From an uncultured bacterium (GTDB lineage Bacteria; Planctomycetota; UBA1135; GCA-002686595): a stretch of DNA of 39,984 nt. Every line of letters begins with the position of its first letter. Positions within the stretch are counted from its first letter, which is position 1. The position numbers and the translations under genes are program-made. Below are positions 16,283 to 25,173 of the stretch, in pieces. The stretch is taken from positions 1 through 39,984 of the forward strand of contig CALHGQ010000704.1 of the NCBI GenBank assembly GCA_938030175.1, read 5' to 3'. The notes below the pieces were generated by a model. That model was not told where the DNA came from. It searched no databases and worked only from the letters and a program-made list of their open reading frames with translations.

Positions 16283-18844
16283 CTAGGGCCGCAGCTGGGT
16301 GACCTCGTGGCCGCTCAGTTGAACCGGCATGCGGCCGAGTTCTTCTCCATTGCGGGCGAGTACCAAGGTTGTGGCGGCTTCGCTCACCGACAACACCTGG
16401 GACTTCCCTTCGATCATCGGCACGTTGGAGAAGGCGCTCATGCCGCCGGCTTCGATCCGATTGATCTGCGTGCGTTGTCCGTTGCCGTCTTCGAACCACA
16501 CGTCGTTCGCGCCGGCGTACGCATCCGATAGTTCAAGCTGAAAGTGGCAGCGCCGTTCTACCTCGACGCGCTCGGGCTCCGCGCCCACGTCCTTTGCCAG
16601 GTCGTGTCGCCCGTTCAGAATCGTCTCTCCGTCGAGGAAGAGGTAGGCGTAGCGCTCTGGCACATCTTCGATGACGAAGCGGCCCTCCTCGTCAGTGACC
16701 GTGCCTTTCCCCTGGATCGACGTATGGCCGATGGAGGTCGCGGACGTCGCAAGGTTGAGGCGCACGTTGACGTCGGGAACGGGGGTGCCATCGAGGCTCA
16801 CGACCTGCCCTTCGACGCGGCTCACCAGGCTGGTTTCCACCACCAGCTTCACCGCCGTGCTCCCCGCAGGGAGCGTCTTTTCTGTGCGTAGCAGCGTCTC
16901 CTTATCGTAGGTCTGGAGGATGTAGTCTCGTGGCATCAGGCCCTCGACGCGGAAGCGGCCAAGAGAATCCGTCGTGACTTGGCTGTTCGACGTCCGAGAG
17001 AGGCCCTCTGCGCTGTCGATGGGAACCCGGTACTGACTGATCTCGGTCTCATCGGTCATGGAGACGATCCAGCCGCGGCAAGGGGCGCCTGCCTGGTCTA
17101 CGACTTGACCGGTGATGGACAGAGTGGGGCCGCCCAGGACCAACTCGACGGGATCTGGTGTCCCGTTTGCCTCTTCGACGATCGCGAGGAAGTTGGGGAT
17201 GAGGCCAGGTTGCGAACCGGGCTTCGCCGCGCAGAGTGGGGTGGTGGGCGACAGCCTCGGGATCGGCAAGCGAAAGAGGCCGCCGTCTCCGCTCTTCGTC
17301 TTGCTGCTTCCAAGTTGAACGGCGGCTCCCTTGGCGGGTTGGCCATTGGCATCCACGACGAACCCCTCCAGCATCACCTCGCCGGAATCTTCGACGCGAG
17401 TGAGTTCGATGACCAAGGGCCAGGACGCGCTGTCCAGAGAGACGCTTGCGCTCACAAAGCCCGCTGCGACGACCGTCAACCGGAGCCGCTCCAGCTCGGG
17501 GAAGGGGGACATCGCAAACTGTCCGTCTTCGTCTGTTGTGCACGTCGGCTGCACAAGCTGGGTCATGTCCAAGGGCAGGTCGAGGTCTTGAAAGGTGTCC
17601 CTTTCGACACCCATTCGCAGGCGCGCCCCAGGAATGGGGGCGCCCACGCTGTCTTGCACTCGGCCTTCGACGCTGCCAGCGCGGGCCGCGATCACAAGGT
17701 GGTCGAGGTTCAGGTTGGTCGCGTCGATGAAGCTTCGGCGTAGCGTGACCCAACCTGGGTCGTCGACGATCAAGAAGGCCTTGTCGCTGTTGAAGAGACC
17801 CTTGAGGGGCGACTCGCGGACGTCCAAAGCGAAGAACCCGTCGCCTCCCGTGACCACGGGGGAGGCGAGATCGCGGCTCTCCATCCTGACGGCCACGCCG
17901 GTGATCGCTTGGCCGTGGACGTCGAGGACGCGACCCCGGACTTGGACAAGCGTCTCGTCGGGGGAGGCTTCCACCACATCGGGGTCGGTGGCCTCTGGCG
18001 TTGGGGAGGCCGCGGAGGAAGGGACACGCTGCGCCTCGAGGGGCGCAGCAAGGTCGGCGATCTCGTTCGGGCTCTCCACGGTGGGCTCGCTTGCGGCGAG
18101 CGTTGGTGCTGCCCCTTCGACGGGAGCAAGCTCGTTCGAGCTGAACTTCCAGGCGGCCCAACCACCGAGGAGAAGGACGGTCGCGGCGATGGCGAGCTTC
18201 GCTTGTGCGTTCATGATCGAAAGGGGTTGGAGGGCCTTGAGGGAGCCGCCGCCCATGGACGGCAGGGCGGGAGACGACAGGGCGGCGCTTGCTGCCCCTG
18301 TGCCGACGGACTGGGTGGCGAAGGGAAGGAGCAGCGCGGCCCAGGCCTGGCTGTTTCCGTACTCGGCGTCCAAGCGCTCACGCAGCTTGTCGAAGGCACG
18401 GCCCAACCGGCTATGGACGGTTTTCAACGGGATCCCGAGACGCTCTGCGATCTCAGGGGGCTTCCTGTCCTCGAAGAACCTCAGCAGCACGGCCGAACGA
18501 TACGGTTCATCGAGGGCCAAGACGTGCTGCACCACGTCGCGCTGAACGGAGGCGCGCTGCGCCAAGTCTTCCATCGTCGCCTCGGGCCTCGCGGCCGCCT
18601 CCTCGCGGGCGCGACGACGGGACTCCGTCCTGCCCTTCTGCAGTGCCTGTCGCCGCACGACGCGCCCGAGCCAGGCCCGCAGATTCGCATCGTGCTTCGG
18701 AGGACGACGAAGCGCCGCGAGCCAGCTCTCTTGCACGAGATCCTCCGCGCCAGCCGCATCCCTCACGAGGGTGCGAGCCACCGCACGTACCCACTCTGAA
18801 TGGGCGAGGAGTGCTTCAAGTTGGGCTGCGCTGGGTGGGGGCAT
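16283..18844 (-). CDS. ECF sigma factor fused to a transmembrane helix and five carboxypeptidase-regulatory-like domains
   Basis: Starting at the ATG at 18842-18844, the 853-residue product begins with an ECF sigma-70 factor. Region 2 spans about residues 8-72 (RTLVRDAAGAEDLVQESWLAAL, AWLGRVVRRQAL). Region 4 spans about 103-158 (LDEPYRSAVLLRFFED, then the helix-turn-helix EIAERLGIPLKTVHSRLGRA). Residues about 215-233 form one membrane helix (AKLAIAATVLLLGGWAAW), then a Pro/Glu/Ala linker. From about residue 285 five beta-sandwich repeats follow, starting LVQVRGRVLDVHG, GSVEGRVQDSVG, VMLEGFVVDANG, LSITGQVVDQAG and SRVEGQVVSLDG. There is no stop between the parts. Topology would put the sigma domain in the cytoplasm and the repeats outside. 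Known families explain each part, but I infer that the fusion works as a tethered regulator. No separate anti-sigma gene adjoins it. Confidence 0.88.
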   Translation of the reverse strand: MPPPSAAQLEALLAHSEWVRAVARTLVRDAAGAEDLVQESWLAALRRPPKHDANLRAWLGRVVRRQALQKGRTESRRRAREEAAARPEATMEDLAQRASVQRDVVQHVLALDEPYRSAVLLRFFEDRKPPEIAERLGIPLKTVHSRLGRAFDKLRERLDAEYGNSQAWAALLLPFATQSVGTGAASAALSSPALPSMGGGSLKALQPLSIMNAQAKLAIAATVLLLGGWAAWKFSSNELAPVEGAAPTLAASEPTVESPNEIADLAAPLEAQRVPSSAASPTPEATDPDVVEASPDETLVQVRGRVLDVHGQAITGVAVRMESRDLASPVVTGGDGFFALDVRESPLKGLFNSDKAFLIVDDPGWVTLRRSFIDATNLNLDHLVIAARAGSVEGRVQDSVGAPIPGARLRMGVERDTFQDLDLPLDMTQLVQPTCTTDEDGQFAMSPFPELERLRLTVVAAGFVSASVSLDSASWPLVIELTRVEDSGEVMLEGFVVDANGQPAKGAAVQLGSSKTKSGDGGLFRLPIPRLSPTTPLCAAKPGSQPGLIPNFLAIVEEANGTPDPVELVLGGPTLSITGQVVDQAGAPCRGWIVSMTDETEISQYRVPIDSAEGLSRTSNSQVTTDSLGRFRVEGLMPRDYILQTYDKETLLRTEKTLPAGSTAVKLVVETSLVSRVEGQVVSLDGTPVPDVNVRLNLATSATSIGHTSIQGKGTVTDEEGRFVIEDVPERYAYLFLDGETILNGRHDLAKDVGAEPERVEVERRCHFQLELSDAYAGANDVWFEDGNGQRTQINRIEAGGMSAFSNVPMIEGKSQVLSVSEAATTLVLARNGEELGRMPVQLSGHEVTQLRP

Positions 18845-18915
18845 GTCTGACCCCAAAGTGCCGCAGGTCCGCTTGCTTCCCCCGGATTCCCGAAGAAATC
18901 TCGCCCCGTGGGCTC

Positions 18916-19503
18916 TCAGGGTCCCGTTGTTCCCCTTGGGGGGGCCGTCGCGGTGTAGTGACCACGACGGTCCGGCTCGAATTTGATCAGACAGCAGTTG
19001 GGGGTCTCGATGGGCGGCCGGATACCGAGGTGCTCGCACAGCGCCGTGCAGACGCCACCGTGTGCCACCAGCACGGGGACTCGCGCCGTCCCTGCGACTT
19101 GCTCGAGGACCGTGGCAAGTCCACGTTCGACGCGGGCCAAAAACTGTTCCGGGCTCTCGGCTCCTGACGGAATGCGATCGAAGGACGGAAGGGGAGAGAT
19201 CCCCATCCTTCTGAGGACGAACTCCGCGGCCTCCCTCGACGAGGCCTCGCGCAGGTCGTTCACAAGCGCCACCTCGCGGCTCTCCCCAAACACCAGGCTT
19301 GCCGTCTCAACGGCGCGGGCCAAAGGGCTCGAGAACACGGCGATCTCTCCGAGATCCGGGAGCGAACCGGCTAGCTGCTGCGCCTGCTCGCGTCCTTCTT
19401 GGTTGAGGGGGACGTCGTTCCACCCCTGGTAGACATGGTCCCGGTTCCAGTCGGTGGTGCCGTGCCGAACGAAGTAGATCGTGGGGGGGGTGGTTCGCTG
19501 CAT
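18916..19503 (-). CDS. Histidine phosphatase (phosphoglycerate-mutase-like)
   Basis: The 195-residue protein matches the histidine phosphatase superfamily branch 1. The catalytic RHG is in IYFVRHGTTDWN near residue 14, followed by the GWNDVPLNQEGREQA segment typical of cofactor-dependent and phosphatase members. SSPLARAVETA and LVAHGGVCTAL (second catalytic His) are also in place. It removes or transfers phosphate groups, but the substrate (3-phosphoglycerate, alpha-ribazole phosphate, sugar phosphate or other) cannot be decided. The start is supported by its nearness to the RHG motif. It begins 71 bases upstream of the sigma-fusion gene on the same strand, so cotranscription is possible. Confidence 0.9.
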   Translation of the reverse strand: MQRTTPPTIYFVRHGTTDWNRDHVYQGWNDVPLNQEGREQAQQLAGSLPDLGEIAVFSSPLARAVETASLVFGESREVALVNDLREASSREAAEFVLRRMGISPLPSFDRIPSGAESPEQFLARVERGLATVLEQVAGTARVPVLVAHGGVCTALCEHLGIRPPIETPNCCLIKFEPDRRGHYTATAPPRGTTGP

Positions 19504-19660
19504 GGAAACGAGGCTTGTTCCGAAGAAGCCGCAGCACCGAATGACGACCTGGAAGGTTCCGATGGCGGCGCTTGGCTGACGGGCTTGGGCGCACCAAAGT
19601 ACAGTCGCTCCCTCTGCGCGCCTTGGTCATCGTGGACTTCCCGCACGCAGGAGTCATTCG

Positions 19661-19831
19661 AGCGTACTCGCTGCGCCCTCCGGCCCCTTCGTTGGGCCGG
19701 GCCAGGTGGAGCCGACCGGTATCTGCGGGGCGAGCGACGTCCAGTTCTGGCGCCGCGACACGCGCCTCGGCCAGCTAACGCCGAACCCTACCAACGGAGT
19801 GGGGATCGCCCTGACCGTAAGACAGCCATGA
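19661..19831 (+). pseudogene. Decayed remnant of the recurring secreted C-terminal domain
   Basis: Within the 369-base gap between the divergent starts at 19503 and 19873, a frame ending at TGA 19829-19831 reads PFVGPGQVEPTG and then VQFWRRDTRLG...NPTNGVGIALT. These two pieces match, in order, GRYVGPGQIQSSG and NFQAWFRD...SNFTNGLEV of the protein at 11931-12995, with the roughly 25 residues between them missing. No start codon, signal peptide or other part of such a gene is visible. This looks like the worn 3' end of a deleted gene. The remainder of the gap must also hold promoters for both neighbours, but no clear match was seen. The match is short, hence the moderate confidence. Confidence 0.35.
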
Positions 19832-19872
19832 TCGACTGTAACCGTCTCCGAGGTGCTGGGTAGACGCACGCT

Positions 19873-21969
19873 GTGATCCACAACCAACGCTCTTTGACCA
19901 GCAGGACTGGACGCGCCGCCCCGAATTTCCTCCTTGGCCTCGCGCTGATCTTGGGGCTGGCAGTTTGGCTCGTCCTGCACTGGTCAGACGTTGGCAGCCG
20001 CGCCCTAACCGGAGTGAGCGCGGCCGCTGTGGATCAGGGGCCAGCGCACGCCGAGGGCGATGCAGCGCTCGTCGACCTTGCCGATGGGGACCTCCCCGAA
20101 AGGGACCTCGCGGCCGTCCCTGCGATCGCCGAGCGCCAAGCTGAGGAGATCGACCAGGTGCAGAATGAGTCGGAAGACCGTGCGCCTCTGGGCAGCGTTC
20201 GGGTGCTCGCTGGGCGAGTGGTCCTCCGGAGCCTTGACCCTGATGCCTCCTCCCTTCCGACACTGGAGCAACTCAATGGGTCCGTCCGTTGCTGGGCACG
20301 GGTCGGAAGCGAGATGACCGATGTCATACTCCCGATTGCGGCCGGGCGTTTCCACTTGGACGCCCTGGTGCCGGCGGGGGCACCTGTCACCACCGTCGAT
20401 GGAGCGCATTCTCTCGGGCGGTCACTCGACGCGATCCGGTTCTCCCTTGAGACCCCTGAGCTAACAGGACTTCGATCGCTTCTGATGCGGGACCCCCAGA
20501 CGCTCGAGGTGGTGGACTGGCCGCCTGAATGGCGCGCGGGAACCTTGGACGTTGAGCTCTGTGTGACGGAGTCAGAGGTGATGACGCTTAGCGTCGTCGA
20601 CGCGGTGTCTGGCGTTCACCTGAACGGCGTCAAGGTCATCCGCATGCTTGAGAGCGACTGGCTTGAGTACCCGGATGAGGAAGTTTCGAAGGGCGTTGGT
20701 TCAGCATCGCTCACGACCGACACCTCTTCCCCCGTTGAGTTGGCAGCGCACCCAAGCGACATGGAAAGAGCTTCCGCGGCCTGCCTTGTGGGGGCGGCAG
20801 GGCACGCTTGGAAGTCAGTCACACTGGATCTGATCGAGGGGGGAGAGCGGACGGTCGAGCTCGTGCCTGGCGGAAGCCTCGAGCTGAGCTGGTACGGGGA
20901 CGCCCCCTCGGGGATGGAGCTTCTGCTTTTGCGCGGCGGCGAGGACTTTCCGGTTCACGCAAAGAAAGTTCAGTCCACGGGCGCATGGAGTTACTCAGGC
21001 TTGGCGCCCGGTCCCTACGACGTTCGGATCGTCCTTGGCGATTGGGGTCAGAAGCACCTTGTGCTAGCGCAGCGCACGCTCCATGTCAGGGCGGGGATGG
21101 TCTCGAAGGCGACGCTGGAGATCGAAGATCCCGGCGCTCCAGAATACGCCCAGGTGGCCGGGACCCTCATCGTGCCCGTCGCCTGGGGTCTTCCCCGCGA
21201 AGAGATCAAGCTGGAGGTGACGCAGCTATCGACGTCCTTGACGGGGTCTCAGCTACGCGAGAGCATTCCCCCGGATCGATTCATCGATGACTCTTCGAAC
21301 GAGGGGCACTTCCGTTTCGACTTCGGTGCCATGGAAATGGGGACCTACCGTGCCGTGCTGGAGTCGCTCCCCTTTGACTTCGAGTTCGAAGTCGGGCGGG
21401 ACGCGCTGCCGGGCCTCGTGCTGGAGGTGCCCCCTCCGGTCAACGTGATCGTCCGGGTCGTTGACGCGGTCACGCGCAAGCGCATAGAGACGCTCTCGTC
21501 GATCTCCTGTCGCGCGAGGTCTCGGGGGGAGGGCCGTCTCGGGCAACACGCCAGGACGCATTGGGATCCAAGCCTCCGTGGGTTCCGTGCCCGCGTGCCT
21601 GCGATGACCGTTCTGGCGTCAGCGGGGTCCCAGGGCTACAGGGGAAGAGTCGACTTCCTCGCCGCAGAGGGGAAGGAGGTGACGCTTGAAGTGAATTCGG
21701 TCCCGAAGGCCATCATCGAACTCTGGCACGGGGACGTTCGCATCCCCATCCCCTCGTTCTTCGACTACCAAGTGGCGCCGCTCGCAGGCGACGGCTACGA
21801 CTGTTGGAGCATGGGCGACGAAGCCGTCATCCACGTAGGCGTCACCGAGCCAGGGGAGTATCGAGTGACCCTACCGCAGCTCGATGGATTCACCGTGCCG
21901 CCCGACGTCGTGGTGGACTTTCAACCGGGCGGCACTCAAAAGGTGAAGGTGCCCATTTACGCGAAGTAG
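19873..21969 (+). CDS. Membrane-anchored protein with carboxypeptidase-regulatory-like beta-sandwich domains
   Basis: The 698-residue product starts at a GTG (19873-19875). Residues about 17-37 form a single membrane helix (NFLLGLALILGLAVWLVL), leaving a short basic cytoplasmic tail. A polar linker leads to beta-rich repeats. Clear sandwich signatures include SVRVLAGRVVLRSLDP, AYRAVLESLPFDFEFEV and VNVIVRVVDAVTRKRIETL. No catalytic motif is visible. Its N-terminal plan (short basic tail, one helix, acidic/Ala linker, repeats) matches the protein at 30646 and the post-sigma part of the fusion gene at 16283, so the three look like paralogues. It converges on purL with only 17 bases between stops. 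Function unknown. Confidence 0.82.
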   Translation: MIHNQRSLTSRTGRAAPNFLLGLALILGLAVWLVLHWSDVGSRALTGVSAAAVDQGPAHAEGDAALVDLADGDLPERDLAAVPAIAERQAEEIDQVQNESEDRAPLGSVRVLAGRVVLRSLDPDASSLPTLEQLNGSVRCWARVGSEMTDVILPIAAGRFHLDALVPAGAPVTTVDGAHSLGRSLDAIRFSLETPELTGLRSLLMRDPQTLEVVDWPPEWRAGTLDVELCVTESEVMTLSVVDAVSGVHLNGVKVIRMLESDWLEYPDEEVSKGVGSASLTTDTSSPVELAAHPSDMERASAACLVGAAGHAWKSVTLDLIEGGERTVELVPGGSLELSWYGDAPSGMELLLLRGGEDFPVHAKKVQSTGAWSYSGLAPGPYDVRIVLGDWGQKHLVLAQRTLHVRAGMVSKATLEIEDPGAPEYAQVAGTLIVPVAWGLPREEIKLEVTQLSTSLTGSQLRESIPPDRFIDDSSNEGHFRFDFGAMEMGTYRAVLESLPFDFEFEVGRDALPGLVLEVPPPVNVIVRVVDAVTRKRIETLSSISCRARSRGEGRLGQHARTHWDPSLRGFRARVPAMTVLASAGSQGYRGRVDFLAAEGKEVTLEVNSVPKAIIELWHGDVRIPIPSFFDYQVAPLAGDGYDCWSMGDEAVIHVGVTEPGEYRVTLPQLDGFTVPPDVVVDFQPGGTQKVKVPIYAK

Positions 21970-21986
21970 CGGCACGGCGAGGCAGT

Positions 21987-24900
21987 CTACCCCTGGAACC
22001 CCGACTGGAACGCTGTCCGCAGCTCGTCGAGCCCAAGGTCCACCAGGGGACGCCCGGTGACGCTCTTGACGGTCATCCGGTTCTTCTTGGAGAAGCGTCC
22101 GATCGGAGTCGCTGCGATGCCCATCATCTTCGTTTGGAAGTTGAACTTCTTGCCTTGCTCGACTTCCACGAGGAAGCGCGTGCAGGACTCAGAGAACAGA
22201 AGCGTGGCGTCGATATCAAACTCGTGGGGCCAGTCGTCGTGGTCGATCGCGCCGAGGTCGATGTCGGCGCCGACGCCCCCGGCCATGCACATCTCGGCGA
22301 GCGCGACCGCGAGGCCGCCTTCGGAGAGATCGTGGCACGAGCGGATCTGCTTGAGCTTCGTCGCGGCGTGGAGCTTCGTGAAGGTCTTCGGCGCCTTCTT
22401 GAGGTTCGGGCGCGGGACGGTGCCGCCGCTGAGCCCGAGCATATCGAGGTACTCCGAGCCGCCGAGTTCATTGTTGGTGACGCCCACAAGCAAGATCAGG
22501 TTGCCGGCTGACTTCGCGTCCATGGTCACCGCGTTCGCCACGTTGGGCACGCGGGACATGGCGGTCACGAAGAGCGTTGGCGGGATGCTGAGGGTCTCGT
22601 TGCCGACGCGGTACTCGTTGTTGAGTGAGTCCTTGCCCGACACGAACGGCGTCTTGTAGGCCATCGCCGCTTCGTAGCAGCCCTTGCTCGCGTGGACGAG
22701 CGCACCGAGACGGTCGGGCTTGTCGCAGTTGCCCCAGGAGAAGTTGTCGAGGATCGCTGTGTGATCGGGGTCGCCGCCCACGGCCACGACGTTGCGCAGC
22801 GCCTCGTCGATGACGGCGAGGGCCATGCCGTGGGGGTCGAGCACGCCGTAGCGCGGGTTCGCACCGCAGCCGATGGCGACGCCCTTCTTGGAGTCCGCGA
22901 GGGGCTTGAGCACGACGCCGTCGGAGGGACCGTCGGCCTCCACGCCGGTGAGCGGCTTGACGACGCTCATGCCCTGGACCTCATGGTCGTACTGGCGGAT
23001 GATCCACTCCTTGCTCGCCACGTTCGGGCGGGCCATGAGCTGGAGGATCGCTTCGCCGAAGGGCATGTCGCTCCCGTTCAGCGAGTCGACGTTGAGTGGG
23101 CTCGGCGCGCCGGGGTCGGCGTGGCCCGGGGACTGCCACTCGGCGCGGCGCGTCGGGCGCGGCGTGCCTTCGTGGAGGAAGTGCATGGACATATCGCCGA
23201 CGACCTCGCCCCGGTAGCGGAGCTCTAGGCGGCCGGTGTCATTGAAGCTGCCGATGCGCGTGGCCTCGACCTCCTCGGACTCGAACATCGCGATCAGCTC
23301 GTCGACCTTGGCCGGGTCCACGGCGAAAACCATGCGCTCCTGGGCCTCGCTGATCCAAATCTCCTCGGGGGTGAGGCCCGGGTACTTGAGGGGGACGAGC
23401 TCAAGGTCGACGTCAGCGCCGCACTCCGCGCCCATCTCGCCCACGGCGGACGAGAGTCCACCCGCGCCGCAGTCGGTCACGGCGCGGTAGAGGCCCGCGT
23501 CCCGGGCGCGAAGGAGCCCGTCGAGCACGCGCTTCTCGGTGATTGGATCGCCGATCTGCACGGCTGCCGCCGACACCATCTCGCTCTCCTCCGAGAGCTC
23601 GATGGACGAGAACGTCGCGCCGTGGATTCCGTCGCGACCGGTGCGCCCGCCGACCGAAACGATCGCATCGCCCGGCAGGACCTTCTTGAATGACTGGTCG
23701 TGGGGGATCAAGCCGATCGTGCCCGCATAGACGAGCGGGTTCGCGGTGTAGCCCTTGTCGAACCAGACGCCGCCTGCGACCGTCGGGATGCCCATGCGGT
23801 TGCCGTAGTCGCGCACGCCGTCCACGACGCCGCGCAGGATGCGCCGGGGGTGCATGGTGCCCTTGGGCACCTCGGCGTCGGGCAACTCGGTCGGGCCCAC
23901 AAAGAACGCGTCGACGTTTGCGATGGGCTTGGCACCCATGCCCACCCCAAGGATGTCTCGGATCACGCCGCCGATACCGGTGCCCGCGCCGCCGTAGGGG
24001 TCGATGGCGCTCGGGTGGTTGTGGGTCTCGACCTTGACCGCAAGGCACCAGCCGCCGCGATCTGGGTCGACGTCCTTGTCAAACTCGATGATGCCCGCGT
24101 TGTCATCGAACACGGATACGCACCAGTCGCGCGCAAGCTCGTGGGTCGCGCGGGCGATGGTCGACTTCAATAGGTTGTCGATCGTCTCGCCGTCCATCTC
24201 GATGATGCCGCGGAAGGTCTTGTGCTGGCAGTGTTCGCTCCACGTTTGCGCGATCGTCTCCAGCTCGCAGAGGCTCGGCTCGCGGCCCTCGGCCTGGTAG
24301 TGCTTCTGGACCTCCAGCATCTCGGTCAGGTTCAGCGACAGGGCGCCCTCCGTCGAGAGCTTCATCAGGGCGTCGTGGTCGAGGCCGAGGACGGGCACCT
24401 CGACGCGTCCGTGGTCGGTGCGCGCACTCGGTGCGCCGAACTGCAGGGCCTCCGAGCCGATCCCGATGTCTTCGATCACCTCGTTCGCCAGCGCGGTGCG
24501 CACCGCCTCGCCGAGCTGGGCCGAGTCGGCGCCAAAGATCTCCCACGCTTGAAAGGTCGCGACGCGCGTCGACTGGCCTGGCGCGAGCTCGATGGGGGGC
24601 TGCATCCGATCGAGGGCCGCGTCGAGGGTCGTGGCCACCGCGTCCATCACGCCGGGCTTCTTCGCGACGAGCACCCGCTGGGCACCCGGGGCCGCCTCTG
24701 GCTCCTTGCCCGGCTCCGTCACGCGGACCGAGTCCACCACGGGGTCCCGCAGAAGCTCGGCGGTGATGCGGTCAACGGCGGCTCGGTCCAGGGCGCTCGG
24801 CAGCAGGTATCCGCGACCCAGCCGGACGCGCTCGATGCCCTCCACGCCGAGTTCGAGGAGCGCGGCGCGGGCGTGGACGCCCTCCGGATCGTCGACCCCC

Positions 24901-24989
24901 TCCTGGCGGAAGACCTCGATCCTCCAGGCTGGGGGAAGCGTGGCCGTGGCGGCCTGGGAACCGTCGGAATGCGGTGCGGTTGAGCTCAT
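21987..24989 (-). CDS. purL: Phosphoribosylformylglycinamidine synthase, PurL with fused PurS-like N-terminal domains
   Basis: The product, 1000 residues from the ATG at 24987-24989, makes FGAM from FGAR, ATP and glutamine-derived ammonia in step four of purine synthesis. Residues about 20-92 and 103-186 look like two PurS-type domains in tandem, which in other bacteria are a separate subunit dimer. The catalytic PurL core then starts with the signature TWSEHCQHKTFRG (His near residue 253). Further landmarks are VKVETHNHPSAIDPYGGAGTG, TDCGAGGLSSAVGEMG, GCGANPRYGVLDP, FVSGKDSLNNE and CHDLSEGGLAVALAEM, which define both ATP-binding halves. No glutaminase domain (PurQ) is present, so a separate purQ gene is needed elsewhere. 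The frame is open upstream to 25076, but the PurS-like start favours the chosen ATG. It is divergent from accA. Confidence 0.93.
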   Translation of the reverse strand: MSSTAPHSDGSQAATATLPPAWRIEVFRQEGVDDPEGVHARAALLELGVEGIERVRLGRGYLLPSALDRAAVDRITAELLRDPVVDSVRVTEPGKEPEAAPGAQRVLVAKKPGVMDAVATTLDAALDRMQPPIELAPGQSTRVATFQAWEIFGADSAQLGEAVRTALANEVIEDIGIGSEALQFGAPSARTDHGRVEVPVLGLDHDALMKLSTEGALSLNLTEMLEVQKHYQAEGREPSLCELETIAQTWSEHCQHKTFRGIIEMDGETIDNLLKSTIARATHELARDWCVSVFDDNAGIIEFDKDVDPDRGGWCLAVKVETHNHPSAIDPYGGAGTGIGGVIRDILGVGMGAKPIANVDAFFVGPTELPDAEVPKGTMHPRRILRGVVDGVRDYGNRMGIPTVAGGVWFDKGYTANPLVYAGTIGLIPHDQSFKKVLPGDAIVSVGGRTGRDGIHGATFSSIELSEESEMVSAAAVQIGDPITEKRVLDGLLRARDAGLYRAVTDCGAGGLSSAVGEMGAECGADVDLELVPLKYPGLTPEEIWISEAQERMVFAVDPAKVDELIAMFESEEVEATRIGSFNDTGRLELRYRGEVVGDMSMHFLHEGTPRPTRRAEWQSPGHADPGAPSPLNVDSLNGSDMPFGEAILQLMARPNVASKEWIIRQYDHEVQGMSVVKPLTGVEADGPSDGVVLKPLADSKKGVAIGCGANPRYGVLDPHGMALAVIDEALRNVVAVGGDPDHTAILDNFSWGNCDKPDRLGALVHASKGCYEAAMAYKTPFVSGKDSLNNEYRVGNETLSIPPTLFVTAMSRVPNVANAVTMDAKSAGNLILLVGVTNNELGGSEYLDMLGLSGGTVPRPNLKKAPKTFTKLHAATKLKQIRSCHDLSEGGLAVALAEMCMAGGVGADIDLGAIDHDDWPHEFDIDATLLFSESCTRFLVEVEQGKKFNFQTKMMGIAATPIGRFSKKNRMTVKSVTGRPLVDLGLDELRTAFQSGFQG

Positions 24990-25173
24990 GGGGGATTGAG
25001 GGTGGTTGGGCCCGCGGAAAAAGACCGCAAGCTGCTCCTGACCGGAGGGGCGCATGAGTCTATCGAGACGCCCCAACGTAAGGAACGGGTGGAGGCTCCT
25101 TGCTCAGGAGCCTTTCGCATACGACGATGGTGGGGCGTAGCCTCCGTACCGCGAGTTCCTACGCCCCCACGAC

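Noticed and set aside
18916-19503. Alpha-ribazole phosphatase (cobC) as a specific name for the histidine phosphatase
   Set aside because: No cobalamin genes are nearby and the superfamily motifs do not distinguish the substrate.
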